Source of the DNA: Cryptomeria japonica
Taxonomy: Eukaryota; Streptophyta; Pinopsida; Cupressales; Cupressaceae
NCBI RefSeq assembly: GCF_030272615.1
Contig: NC_081414.1
Coordinates: 780,804,119 to 780,868,118, forward strand
Direction of reading: 5' to 3'
DNA length: 64,000 nt
This document shows positions 10,694 through 21,788 of this stretch, one piece after another. Position 1 is the first letter of the stretch. Each line of letters begins with the position of its first letter. The notes below the pieces were generated by a model. The model was not told where the DNA came from. It worked only from the letters and a program-made list of their open reading frames with translations, and made no database searches. Position numbers and translations under genes: made by a program.

Positions 10694-11314
10694 GGACAGG
10701 CATAGGTACAGAGACAGGTGCAGGTTCCCAGGCATGGTCAGAGAGAGGTACCTATTCAGGCACCGAGATAGGTACAGGGGGAGGTACAGGAGCAGGCACC
10801 CGCAGAGGGGGAGCCACAAGCAGAGGCTGAGGGTGGAGATTCCGAGGAGGATGAGCTGCTAGAGCTGAGAGAGATCTGCCAGGGCCAGGCAGACGAGATC
10901 CAGGAGTTGGAGCGGGAGAGGGATCGCCTCAGGATCAGGCTCTGAGATACAGAGCGAGAGAGGGACCAGGCCATGCAGCGATATACTGAGGCCGAGACAG
11001 CTCTGAGGGCAGGGAGGCAGGTGGCAGAGGATGCAGGGGCAGGCTATGCATATGTGCTGCGAGCCAGAGAGGAGATAGGTTATTGGAGGGACCTGTACTA
11101 TGGTGCCGTGCCAGCGGATCAGCGGGCTAGGAGCTTCCATAGACCATCGCGTACAACGACGGCTACGGGAGGGAGTCGTAGGAGGCAGGCATCTAGTGGT
11201 GGGGTCATGGGTCCTCCACCACCACCAGATAGGTAGGATGATCCTGGAGCGGGTCCATCTATAGCTCAGCATCCGTCGAGGCCAGGCGGCTTCGAGGGAG
11301 GGAGTTCATCATAG
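10694..11314 (+). pseudogene. Same-frame C-terminal extension of the PMD protein, broken by stops
   Basis: After the stop at 10691 the same frame continues with Gln/Arg/Pro-rich sequence. An acidic stretch (EEDELLELREI) and a coiled-coil-like stretch rich in Glu and Arg follow, then GGSRRRQ and a PPPPPDR end. Interrupting stops are TAG at 10703, 10769 and 11234 and TGA at 10943. The next in-frame stop is at 11312. Most of these stops sit where CAG or CGA would fit the local Gln/Arg-rich repeat, so the ancestral protein was probably about 650 residues. A shortened protein ending at 10693 would still hold the whole PMD. Confidence 0.6.
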
Positions 11315-13044
11315 CCATAGAGGGCTCCCCTTTGTATCAGTATATGTACCATTTTTGTATTGTAGACACCTGCGGGTGATTTTGTAGCTATATGATTTTT
11401 TTGACATCATTGTATCATGACACTTTTGATTATATATGAGAGATGACCCATTTTTGCGGCAGCTATATGCATGTGTACCTTATGTGATGAAATGTTCTTA
11501 TGTGATACATGTTTTATGATATGGATGCTTATATGATGCAATGCAATATATTTTTGTTCTTTTATGTTTTATATGCAATACATGATGCAAATGTGAATGT
11601 ATGTAATGCAAATGAATATGATAATGCAAATGATTATTTACATAATGAAAATGTGAGATGTGCTAACATGTGTTGTATGCAGGATGTGATGCAATTGTGA
11701 TATCTATATGTATGTATAAAATGCTTATATGTGGTGATGTAGGTGTAACTATATGAAATGCAAATGTTTTTGGTGTGTCATTATACTTAGTCATGTGATA
11801 GCAGGCTACGCGGACTCGAGAAGGATGATGGAAGTCAATCAAGAAAGGGGGATGGAAGATAGAAGATATGAACGTGAAAGAGCTTCTTGTGCATTATCAT
11901 CATTGAGCTTTATTATGGCAGAATAGGTTATGACAATCAAGGCATTTGTTCGGCCCAGAAACTCATTGTACCTGTTTGCATGGAGATAAGACAGTCACAA
12001 ACAAGGAATGCCCTAGTTCATACTAGACTCACAGTGTCCTCATATCCTTGGACAAGTCATAGCATTACTAAAAGACAATCCACAGACAGCAAACAAAATA
12101 GGTGACGATACCCCATCCTCGCCTTTCTAGTCAAAGACATCCTGGAGATAGAATCTCTAGTCAAAGACATCCCGGAAAAGCTAAAAGACATGTCACCAAA
12201 AAGATAAAATCAAAAGAAAACAAAGACTCGACACCAACATCCACTGTAGTCCTCAAGTTTAGTGTCTCTTGTCACTTGTTTAAGTCTTATTCGATTGTGG
12301 TCACAATGTTCACTTTCACAAAAAGGATAGATAGCACTGAACCATATGTTGTCTGAGTCTGTTGAAAGATTTGATTTTGTTGAAGCTCATTGTTGCTGCT
12401 GTGTCTCATTTGAAACTGACTGAATCCATGAAACTGATACTTTATTGTGGAGAAGATGGAACTTTATTGTGGACTGGCGATGCAGATGTTGCTTTATTGC
12501 GGATTGTGTGCGAATAGACTTGAAGGAAGTTGGAAGAAACTGTACTCCTCGAAACATGTGATGTTCTCAGTTCCACACCCATTACTAGACGTAGGATTTG
12601 CCTTAGCCACAGATAAGATCTGATTTATTATGGATGGAAAGGGAGTGAAAAGGGAGGGTTATGGATGGCTAACCAATCTTAGGTAGATCAATAACAAGCC
12701 ATGATGGGAATGGGTAAGTTTATTGTGAACGAATAGGTTGTGAGTGTGTGCAAAGTGAAAGATGAAAGAGAATCCTGAAGGAGAGAGGAGCAAAGTCTCT
12801 ACGCATGGCGCTGGTGACCCATTTTTCACCATGGTACTTGCCCAGGGCGCCACCGAAGTGGTTTTCACCATTGGACGAAATTATTTCTCTTTACTTTTTT
12901 TCAATTTTTTCAATTTTTTTGTTGTCACAAGGCGCCTGTTTGCCAGGTTTTCACCAAGTAACGATTTTTTTTGTTTTATAATTTTTTTTGTATTTTTGAA
13001 ATTTTTAATTTTTTTGTATTTTTGAATTAAGATACTCTGAAAAG
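11315..13044. other. Spacer between the convergent PMD gene and integrase
   Basis: About 1.7 kb with no credible gene. 11430-11700 is low-complexity sequence rich in ATGCAAATG- and ATGATG-like words. 12120-12180 holds two copies of a CTAGTCAAAGACATCC word. 12880-13025 is T-rich. It presumably contains the 3' ends of two converging transcripts. Confidence 0.5.
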
Positions 13045-14886
13045 CTATGTGTAGAACCTGTGAAGGTGCATGCTGTTGATAGGATCCTCCAAGGGTTCCC
13101 CTTCTGTAGTTGAGAGCTGATATGCCCCAGATCCATATACCGTTGTGATGATGTAAGGACCAAGCCAGTTTGGTTCAAACTTGCCCTTCTTATCTCTATC
13201 TTGCTGATTCTTGGGGTTCTCTCTGAGGACTAAGTCACCTATCTCAAATGTGCGAGGCTTGACTTTGTGATTGTAGCTATGACTCATTCTTTGTTGGTAA
13301 GCCTTGAGATGATTAAAAGTAGTGTGTCGTCGTTCCTCCAGCAGTTCTAGTTCTTGTAAGCGAGATACCCTGTAATCTTCATCGTTGATTATATTTCTCA
13401 AGGAGACCCGTAAAGAAGGTAACTAGACCTCAATAGGCAAGATGGCTTCAGTGCCGTAGACAAGTGAGTAAGGTGTAGCTCCTGTAGGTGTGCGGACACT
13501 TGTGCGGTAGGCCCAAAGTGCAGGATTGAGTTGGATATGCCAGTTATGGCCAGCGTCGTCGACTGTCTTTTTAAGGATTTTGAGAATTGTTTTATTAGAC
13601 GCCTCAGCTTGGCCATTACCTTGGGGGTAATATGGTGTGGAGAAACGATGGGAAATATGGAAGTGCTCACAGAGTTCACGAACATCCTGATTTTTGAAGG
13701 GACGCCCGTTATCAGTGATAATGGAAGTAGGAATCCCGTATCGGCAAATGATGTAGTTCAGGATGAAGGTAGCGATTTGTTTCCCAGTAACTTGTGTGAG
13801 AGGCACAACTTCAATCCACTTTGTGAAATACTCTGTGGCTGTGATAATGAATTTATGACCATTGGAGGAAGGAGGGTGAATCTTGCCTATGAGATCGAGT
13901 CCCCATTGACAAAAGGGCCAAGGAGATGCAAGTGGTTGTAGTTCTTTTGCTGGTGCATGTATGAGGTCTCCATGAATTTGACACTGCTTACACTTCTTGA
14001 CAAACTGATATGCATCTTTTTCCATAGTAGGCCAGTAGTATCCAGTCCTGATGAGTTTCTTGGCCAAGGTAGGACCACTAGTATGTGGACCACATATCCC
14101 TTCATGCACTTCACGTAATGCAATCTGAGCATCGTCACTCTCTAAACATCTAAGAAGGGTGTCGTCTAGACCTCGATGGTATAGGATATCAGCTAGAATG
14201 ACGTATCGAGAGGATTGGTGAATGAAAGTGCAGCGTTGGTTGTTTGATAGATCGGGAGGTAAGATATTGTTGCGAAGGTACGTGAATATGGAACCATATA
14301 ACTGGGATTCAGGACCAACAACGCATATCATTTCAGTAGGAGTGATCTCATATGAAGGAATCAGCAAGTTGTCTACCAGGAACTCATAGCAGGTCTCATT
14401 TTGTGGTAGATCAATGAGCGAAGCAATTGTAGCCAGGGCATCTGCAGCACGATTCTGTTCTCTTGGTATCTGCTCAAAATCTATCTTTGTGAAGCGCTGT
14501 TTCAAATCATCGACCAGTTGTTTGTAAGGCATTAGCTTTTCATCTTTTGTTTGGTAATCATCAGTTGCTTGACGGATGACCAGTTGAGAATCTCCAAAAA
14601 CACGAAGTTCCTGGATCTTCCATTGAACTGCAATTCTCAATCCAGTTGTTAATGCCTCATATTCCGCTATATTGTTGGTGCAAGGAAATGATAAGCGGTA
14701 TGACTTTGGTATAGAATCACCTTGGGGAGTTATAAAGAGTATACCAGCTCCTGCCCCATGCTGTGTGTATGAGCCATCAAAGTATAATTGCCATGGCTTT
14801 GCAGGTGATATTGTTAGAATGGACTCATCTGGAAATTCTGACTGTAGAGGGACATCATCTATCATGGGAGCATCTGCTAATTGATC
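13045..14886 (-). pseudogene. pol: Tat archaeal-type RNase H and integrase, one in-frame stop
   Basis: The 14865-13423 frame starts with a second, archaeal-type RNase H. Its catalytic residues are in YFDGSYT, NNIAEYEAL, FGDSQLV and NRAADALA. The integrase follows: an HHCC zinc region (VHEGICGPHTSG to CKQCQIHG), then the DDE core with Asp in WGLDLIG, Asp in TDNGRPF and Glu in NGQAEASNK. After a TAG at 13423-13425 the same frame continues to 13045 through FEIGDLVLR and the GPY-type motif NWLGPYIITTV. CAG fits at the stop (IEV-stop-LPSL). Everything except that codon looks intact. An in-frame TAA near 14896 separates it from the RT-linked RNase H. Confidence 0.9.
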
Positions 14887-15290
14887 TACAATTGCTTATC
14901 CTTTTATAGCTTTTCTATCTACATACTCAATGTCAAATTCACTCAGGATCATTACCCACTTGGCCAGTCGTCCAGTAAGTGTAGCTTTGTTGAGAAGATA
15001 TTTTAGTGGATCAATTCTGGCAATCAACTTAGTCTTGTGAGTGAGCATATAATGTCATAATTTTTGTGAAGCAAAGACCACAGCGAGACATGCATGCTCG
15101 ATTGGTGTGTAGTTTAGCTCATATCCCACCAATGTGCGACTGCCTTTTCCTTGCCGTCATCAACTTGTTGTGCTAGGAGTGCCCCCAGTGCTGTTGGCGT
15201 AGCTGATATGTAGAGTAGTAAAGGTTGATCTGGAATTGGTGGCATCAAAACTGGTGGGTTCAAAAGATAGTCTTTGAGCGCCTGAAAACC
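14887..15290 (-). pseudogene. pol: Tat RT-linked RNase H, frameshifted
   Basis: After the TAG at 15291 the frame continues with GFQALKDYL, PVLMPP and a GALLAQQ motif. It then loses frame in the region where KAVYYIS-like residues are normally found. It resumes in another frame with SRTLVGYELNYTP and EHACLAVVFA, and runs on to AKWVMILSEFDIEY. A small deletion near 15150 explains the shift. A nonsense codon (CAA to TAA) follows near 14896. Confidence 0.75.
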
Positions 15291-18200
15291 CTATTGACAG
15301 TTCTCATCCCATTTGAACTTGATGTTTTTATGTAGCAAGTGCTGGAAAGGATTACACTTATCTGCAAGTTGTGCTATGAATCTTCGTATGGACTGGAGTC
15401 TCCCTTGTAAAGATCGAAGTTGACTGATATTCTTGGGTGGCGGCATGTCCAAGATAGCCTTGACCTTTGCTGGATCAGCTTCTATTCCTCTTTTAGACAC
15501 AATGAATCCTAGGAGCTTCCCAGAGGTTACTCCAAAGACACATTTCTTTGGGTTTAATCTTACCTTGTATTTTTCCAACCGATCAAAGACAACTGAAAGT
15601 ATGTCCAAGTGTGTGTCTCTGTCTATTGATTTCCCCAAAAGATCGTCAACATAATCTTCCACGGTTATGTGCATGAGATCATGAAAGATAGTGGTCATTG
15701 CTCTTTGATAAGTAGTGCCTGCATTTTTCAGCCCAAAGGGCATAACATTCCAACAGAAGGTTCCCCATGGACAAGTGAATGATGTTTTATGTTGATCTTC
15801 AAGTGCAATCCTGATTTGATTATATCCAAAAAATTCATCCATTAAAGATAACATCTCATGGCCTGCTGTGAGATCAACAATCAAGTCAATGTTTGGTAAT
15901 GGGAAATCGTCCTTTGGACAAACTTTGTTGATGTCTCTGAAATCTGTACATATTCGGATACTGCGATCTGGTTTGCTGATAGGTACTAAATTGGAAATCC
16001 ATTCGGGATAATCAATTGGGTGTATGAATCCGACATCCAATAATTTCTCCAGCTCTGCCTTGACTAGTAATGCCACTTGTGGGTGCATTTTCCTCAATTT
16101 CTGTTTTACTGGTTTTGCCCCCAGTTTAACTGTCAAATGATGCATTACCAAATCCGGATCTAGTCCAGGCATATCAGCATAAGACCATGCGAAGTTGATT
16201 TGTCGTTCCTTAAAGAAGCTTATGAATTTTGCTCTCTCGGCCTCTGTCAATGATTGAGCCAAAAATATGTTGTGTGGAACCTCTTCTATACCAATGTTTG
16301 TCTTTATAGTCTCCTCTACCAACATGGATGATTTTTCCTCGTATGATGCTAGGAGAATGTCGAGCCTTCCATCTTCGGGTGCCTCAGAGAGGTTTTCGCC
16401 CTCAGATACGTCCTTTCTTTTTACTTTTTTAGAGTCAGATAGCGCCACAGTGTGGTTTTCGCCATAAGACCCTTGTTTTGCTTTTATTTTCACCATTTTG
16501 CGACTGGAAGGTCCGACACCCTCACCAAAATATGCCATGTTGTTGAGTTCTATGGTGTATCCTGCTTTGTGGTCTCCAGGGGGAAGATCATCTCGAATGC
16601 CAAGATAGTCGATAATAGCTTCGTCATTTTGAAATGTATCAAATTGTGCTGGTCCTTCATGATCCCAGTCAATGAGTTGGGGGTGAACAAGGGGAAGGTC
16701 TTTAATGTTTTCAGAGTTTACTGGACGAAGAGTGAAGATGTGGTTATATTTAGGTATGTCAAGGCAATCGTCGAGGTCATCGATGGCACTCTCCTCATCA
16801 GTTTCGATCGTGAACGAATCCAAATTGTCATCACTAGTAGCACCTTCTGGGATAGGTGTCCTCATCCTATGTGATTTCAACCTAGGGCCTTGAAACGAAG
16901 AATGTGCGAGATCCTTATGGGTTGGTTCTTGACCAACTCTGAACTTTTTGTAAAATTCCTCCTCCTTTGTAGGTTCATCTGGCTCTCTGAATGTCTCAGT
17001 GAGCTCATAGTCATTGGAGGATTTGTCTGAACCCCATTCCCATTCATTGGAATCCGTAGAATAATAATCCTCCTGTTGAAATTCAACGACTTTGATTTGT
17101 GAGGTTCTTTCTGTTCTTTTATTGTGAATCTTGGAATTCAGAAAACCAAGTCCCTTGGAGCGTTCCCTTCTTGTAGTTAGCTCAGGTTGTAAGGGCTCCA
17201 TGATGCCTTCTTTGCATAACCCGAGAGGGATTTTTCCATCATACCCGAATTTTTGTAGAATTTTGAAGCCTTTGCCATAGTTCTCATAGGGTATAATAAT
17301 TTGATCATGTGTGTCCTCTTCAATGTCTTTATAGAGCATTTTATATAAATTTTCCTCTTCTAATTCGCCCCATCTTTGAAAGATGGTAGGATCCCATTTG
17401 AGTATCATGATGGAGATTTTCTTATTAGGATGTGGCCTCCCATATTCTTTTGGAGAGCTCATAACTTGTCGTAGAAACATTGTCTGATTCAAAGTGTATT
17501 CTCCCATGCCTTTGTCCTGAAACTTGCCTCTAAGTTCACCTTGTTTGGATGTCGAGGGTTTTAATGACTCAGGGTCAATGTATGCCGAAGAAGGAGTAGC
17601 CTCACGATTACTGGGAATGATAGTCTCAGTATGTGATCTCAAGTTATTACAATATATGAATGGATTTGGATCACCATTGACCGTTACCTCGACTCCATTG
17701 TGAGGGAACTTTATGCATTGATGGTATGTCGATGGGACTGCCCTCATTTCATGAATCCAAGGATGTCCTAGCAATATGTTGTATGTAAGATCTAGATCTA
17801 GGACTTGACAAACCACATCCTTTGTGACTGGCCCTATTCTTAGCGGTAAGGTGACTGTGCCCTTGGATGAGCGCTCTTCATCATCATAGGCCTTGATGGT
17901 GATTTGGTTTGTAGAATTCACAGCCTTGTTAGAATATTCCAATTGTCTAATGGTGCTCAAGGTACAAATGTTAAGACCTGCTCCTCCATCTATCAGGACT
18001 CGCTTTATTTGATGTTTATGTATGAAGGCTTCAACATGTAAAGGTGCATTATGAGGCTGACTTACGGAGGCATCATCGGCTTCTGTGAATGTAAGGGAGT
18101 GTGGAACGGATAGGTATCCCACCATGGCTTGAAACTGATCCACGTTCAGATCAGTAGGGACAGCAGTGTCTCTCAAGATTTTGTCAAGGATGGCTTTATG

Positions 18201-20414
18201 TGCAGGGGATATACATAAGAGCTCAAGAATGGAGATGAGCGCGGGTGTCTTCCCTAATTGTTCTACAAGGTCGTACTCAGGCTTGATTGATGAAGGATTG
18301 GTATTCTTAGTGGAGGCACCTGGCAATGTAATCTTACCTCGACGGGTTGTAACATGACATTCAGAGGTATGCTCAGAAGAAGATCCAACACCTCTTAGGA
18401 CAATCTTAGGTCGCTGAGGAGGATTCTCAGGATTTTTATTCTTGATAGTAATAGTAGAGATATGATTGTCCGTTGAGATGTGATTGATAGTAGAATCATA
18501 ATTGTAAGGTGCTCTAGTGTAATTGGCTTGATCATCTGTGACTTTGCCTTTTCCTTTGTCATGTTTTGGGAATGGTTCCTTAAACACCTCATGTTCTTGA
18601 TTAGATGAATGTCCCTCAATCTCAATATCTCCTCTATCAATGAGATCTTGCACAATGTTTTTCAATCGATGGCAATTACCTGTCTTATGACCCTTTCTCT
18701 TATGAAACTCACAAAACTCATCATCATTCCACCAATTTGGTTTGACCTTTGGTTCATATGGAGGAAAATCTGGAACTGTGATCACTTTGTTTGCCACAAG
18801 ATTTTTGAATACTAATTCAAGTGGTTCTCCCAATGGAGTGTACTTCCTTCGTGGTCTAGAAGTTGTTTGAGTGTTCACCTGATTGTTGGTAGAACTTGAT
18901 CCAGAAAAGATGAACTTGGGTCTCACTGTGTTGGCATCAACAACACCATCATTAACTGTGTTCTTGTTCTTGTTCCAAAATTTTGGTTTGTCCTTTCCTT
19001 TAAAGTCCTCTTTGTTTTCTTTGAATAGCTTAATAACTCCTTGTTCAATTAAGACCCTTTCTGTTGCTAGGCCCTTTTCAATAACATCCTTGAATGTAGA
19101 CAAACAAGCTATTCTGAGATCATAGCCAATAGCCTTGTTAACGTTTTGTGTGAACATTTCTACCATCTGTTTCTGCGGGATTTTGCAAGAACATCTGCTA
19201 GCTAAGTTTCTCCATCTTTGTAAAAATGTTGCGAAAGATTCTCCTTCCTTTTGTTTAGTATTGCACAAGGTAGTAACTGAGACATCTGTTTCTATATTGT
19301 AAGAGAAATGCTGAATGAATGCCTCTGCTAAGTCACCCCATGACTTAATACCAGGAGGTAATTGAGAAAACCATTCCATAGCTTGATCGCCTAAGCTCTG
19401 TGGGAACAACCTCATCAAGTATGTTTCTTCTGCCGCTACCTCAATGCAAGCTATGAAGAATTGTCTTATGTGTGCCTTGGGGTCTCCTTTCCCTCTATAC
19501 TTGTCAAATTTTGGCATCACAAAGTGTGTAGGAAATGGAGGCATTGGAATGCTCTTATCAAAGGGATAAGGACATATATCTCTCATAGTGTATGTTGGTT
19601 TTGATGTACTCATGTCCTCCACTTTCTTTTGTAGATCTCTAATTTGTTGCTCCAAATTATTTTTGGGAGGAGATTGATTTCTTGTAGCATACCCCATATT
19701 TGAAACACCCATTTGAGGAGGAGCTTGTTGCATGGATGGATGATACTGATCGTAGACATGTCCATATGGAGGTCTATATTGTTGCGGCATATATGGAGCA
19801 CTTGGCATAACTTCTTGTTGAGGAACCCCATATCTATTTTGTGCATATATACCATATTCAATAGGCTTTTCATTTTCCATTGTGTTGCCCCCAATTTTGA
19901 CATGAGGTCTCCTTGTGTCAAAATTTTGAGGATGTCCTTGAGTATCCACTTGTTTTGATTGATCCATACCTTGAGCATGTGATTGAGCATAAGGCCTCCA
20001 TGATGGTCTTTGAGTGTAAGTATCATATGTTTGAGCTTGTGTATGTGGGATTGCTGGCTTTTGAAGCAAAACTGATGGTGACTCAGGCATCATATTCGGT
20101 CCTCTATTTCCTCCACTATTTGGTCTCCTTTGATCCATGTCGGGTTGAGTTTGTTGTGATGGTCTACTTTCCATAAGTTGAGATAAGTCAAAGTCATGCG
20201 GTATTTTAGCTCCACTTTGTGCCATCATGTGTAAAAAGTATTGATGATCTCTCCTCATTATCTCTTCAACCAATCTATTGAAATGAGGATTCATTATGGA
20301 TTCTTCTATGTCTGCTGATAGTATTGAAGAGTTGTCCACATTATCATTGTGTGTAGTATTGTTGTTTATAGTGTTTGCGCTTTCCACATTTGGATCAATT
20401 GTTTCTATAAACAC
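15291..20414 (-). CDS. gag-pol: Tat Gag-protease-Gpatch-reverse transcriptase polyprotein, 1707 codons
   Basis: A single long open frame. An N-terminal Asn- and Gln/Pro-rich segment (about residues 1-290) precedes the retrotransposon Gag domain (about 295-400; HFVMPKFDKYRGKGDP, GDQAMEWFSQLP). A knuckle-like CEFHKRKGHKTGNC lies near 570. An aspartic protease site reads VLIDGGAGLNIC near 810, where the usual DTG/DSG is DGG as in many Tat elements. A G-patch follows (about 1041-1085; GKGFKILQKFGYDG, then PLGLCKEG). RT covers about 1450-1640, with MPFGLKNAG and the catalytic YVDD near 1588. The frame ends at a TAG that fits CAG (NCQ-stop-GFQ). Translation in one frame implies processing by the encoded protease. 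The ATG at 20414 is the first in frame after the leader. The enzymes look usable but downstream RNase H is damaged. Confidence 0.93.
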   Translation of the reverse strand: MFIETIDPNVESANTINNNTTHNDNVDNSSILSADIEESIMNPHFNRLVEEIMRRDHQYFLHMMAQSGAKIPHDFDLSQLMESRPSQQTQPDMDQRRPNSGGNRGPNMMPESPSVLLQKPAIPHTQAQTYDTYTQRPSWRPYAQSHAQGMDQSKQVDTQGHPQNFDTRRPHVKIGGNTMENEKPIEYGIYAQNRYGVPQQEVMPSAPYMPQQYRPPYGHVYDQYHPSMQQAPPQMGVSNMGYATRNQSPPKNNLEQQIRDLQKKVEDMSTSKPTYTMRDICPYPFDKSIPMPPFPTHFVMPKFDKYRGKGDPKAHIRQFFIACIEVAAEETYLMRLFPQSLGDQAMEWFSQLPPGIKSWGDLAEAFIQHFSYNIETDVSVTTLCNTKQKEGESFATFLQRWRNLASRCSCKIPQKQMVEMFTQNVNKAIGYDLRIACLSTFKDVIEKGLATERVLIEQGVIKLFKENKEDFKGKDKPKFWNKNKNTVNDGVVDANTVRPKFIFSGSSSTNNQVNTQTTSRPRRKYTPLGEPLELVFKNLVANKVITVPDFPPYEPKVKPNWWNDDEFCEFHKRKGHKTGNCHRLKNIVQDLIDRGDIEIEGHSSNQEHEVFKEPFPKHDKGKGKVTDDQANYTRAPYNYDSTINHISTDNHISTITIKNKNPENPPQRPKIVLRGVGSSSEHTSECHVTTRRGKITLPGASTKNTNPSSIKPEYDLVEQLGKTPALISILELLCISPAHKAILDKILRDTAVPTDLNVDQFQAMVGYLSVPHSLTFTEADDASVSQPHNAPLHVEAFIHKHQIKRVLIDGGAGLNICTLSTIRQLEYSNKAVNSTNQITIKAYDDEERSSKGTVTLPLRIGPVTKDVVCQVLDLDLTYNILLGHPWIHEMRAVPSTYHQCIKFPHNGVEVTVNGDPNPFIYCNNLRSHTETIIPSNREATPSSAYIDPESLKPSTSKQGELRGKFQDKGMGEYTLNQTMFLRQVMSSPKEYGRPHPNKKISIMILKWDPTIFQRWGELEEENLYKMLYKDIEEDTHDQIIIPYENYGKGFKILQKFGYDGKIPLGLCKEGIMEPLQPELTTRRERSKGLGFLNSKIHNKRTERTSQIKVVEFQQEDYYSTDSNEWEWGSDKSSNDYELTETFREPDEPTKEEEFYKKFRVGQEPTHKDLAHSSFQGPRLKSHRMRTPIPEGATSDDNLDSFTIETDEESAIDDLDDCLDIPKYNHIFTLRPVNSENIKDLPLVHPQLIDWDHEGPAQFDTFQNDEAIIDYLGIRDDLPPGDHKAGYTIELNNMAYFGEGVGPSSRKMVKIKAKQGSYGENHTVALSDSKKVKRKDVSEGENLSEAPEDGRLDILLASYEEKSSMLVEETIKTNIGIEEVPHNIFLAQSLTEAERAKFISFFKERQINFAWSYADMPGLDPDLVMHHLTVKLGAKPVKQKLRKMHPQVALLVKAELEKLLDVGFIHPIDYPEWISNLVPISKPDRSIRICTDFRDINKVCPKDDFPLPNIDLIVDLTAGHEMLSLMDEFFGYNQIRIALEDQHKTSFTCPWGTFCWNVMPFGLKNAGTTYQRAMTTIFHDLMHITVEDYVDDLLGKSIDRDTHLDILSVVFDRLEKYKVRLNPKKCVFGVTSGKLLGFIVSKRGIEADPAKVKAILDMPPPKNISQLRSLQGRLQSIRRFIAQLADKCNPFQHLLHKNIKFKWDENCQ

Positions 20415-21040
20415 TCATGTCTGGTAATGTAGTGTGCTCAGGATTTTAGAATAAATCATTGTCATACTCATAAGAACTCATGTTTACGGATTCTTGAGCT
20501 TCTTTAGCTATTATCCTAGATTTTTGAAGGCGGGTTTCAACCATGAACTAGGTGTTTGACCAAGATGTGAGAGACTAGATGAAAAATATGAAAAGAGTAT
20601 GGAAGACCAAGAGTTGTATGGAGTGTAAATGAATCTTGAGGTGTACTTGCAATGTCCAAAGTGTAAGACCAAGTATGTAAGTAGTAGAGTAGGTGTGACT
20701 TCCAAAGAGAGGATCATTTCTCTTGATGAGGTAAGCTGACCTTGACTCTAAGTAAGATCAAATGAGACCCAAAGGTAAGAAACCTTGATGAGGGACCACT
20801 TAGCAAAGTGTAGTTGTATGTAGTGTGTTGAAAGAGTATAGTGAGGACAAGCAAGTGACCTTTTGACTCAAGTTTTAGACAAGTATGAATGTAAAATGAG
20901 ATGTGAAGCAATGATGGACTGTATGAGACCTTAGAACAGGCTGAATGCTAGATGAAACCTGAAGAGACAACCTAGGAAGCTCAAGTATGCCGAAACTGAT
21001 TTCCTTTGTTTGCTGAACTGTTAAAGTTTTCAAATCCTGA

Positions 21041-21190
21041 CACAGACGCCTCTATATACTTCACAGACGCGATTCTCAGACACAGACGCTTCTCTGTTTG
21101 ACACAGACGCTGATAAAAACATAGACGCTATTCTGTCCTTCAAAGACGCGCTTATATGACGCAGATGCGGTTAAAACCGACACAGACGCG
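21041..21190 (-). repeat. Array of 8 CACAGACGC motifs at about 20-bp spacing
   Basis: On the plus strand, CACAGACGC-like cores have their CG (or TG) at 21047, 21068, 21087, 21108, 21126, 21147, 21166 and 21187. Spacing is 18-21 bp with a mean of 20. Read on the minus strand they are GCGTCTGTG, the same motif as 8660-8926, oriented toward gag. Confidence 0.85.
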
Positions 21191-21788
21191 TTTCTGTAAA
21201 CTTAGTGCAATTTTTCCGATCTGTGAAGTTGTTTTGTTGTGACCCAATCCGACTGTCTTGACTGTTTTTCGTGACAAGAGGACACAATATTGATGACTCA
21301 ATGTTTGCAAACTGTTTAGACTCCAAAAGTGTGTTGTTTGATGTAAAAGTTTTTTTTTTTGCATACACTTGAAGACACAAAAGACACAATGTTTTGTTGT
21401 TTTGTCTTGAATGTTTGAGTGTTTAGCATAAGACAAGCACAAATCTTAGGGCTGGCCAAGACAATAGTTGTTGATCCCACATGGGGTTTTACCCCCGAGG
21501 CTATGCTATTCAGAGCGGATACTTAGATGCTTGACCTCACTGGCTCCACCCTCAGCACTCACTTCTCGGGTCAGCCAAGCATCAGTCCCCATGAAAACTC
21601 CCCATGGCGAACACTGTATCTCTACTAAAAACCGTATGTGTGTGGGCCGCTAACAGAGGTCCGACCTCCTGCCTCAACAACTAGAAGGATTTGGGCTTCT
21701 AAAACAAAAAGGTGCTAGTAAGGGCATCTGCTCGTGTGGCCATACATGCGGCACTTTCAGCTCTGTAAATACAGAAGGCTCCCAGCCG

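Noticed and set aside
21041-21190. Evenly spaced repeats as a CRISPR-like array
   Set aside because: The repeats are 8-10 bp cores, not 25-40 bp, the setting is a plant retrotransposon leader, and no cas gene exists.
21468-21653. Short frame in the Tat leader as a small protein gene
   Set aside because: It overlaps the hairpin-rich leader, has no family signal, and the region has other stops on all sides.
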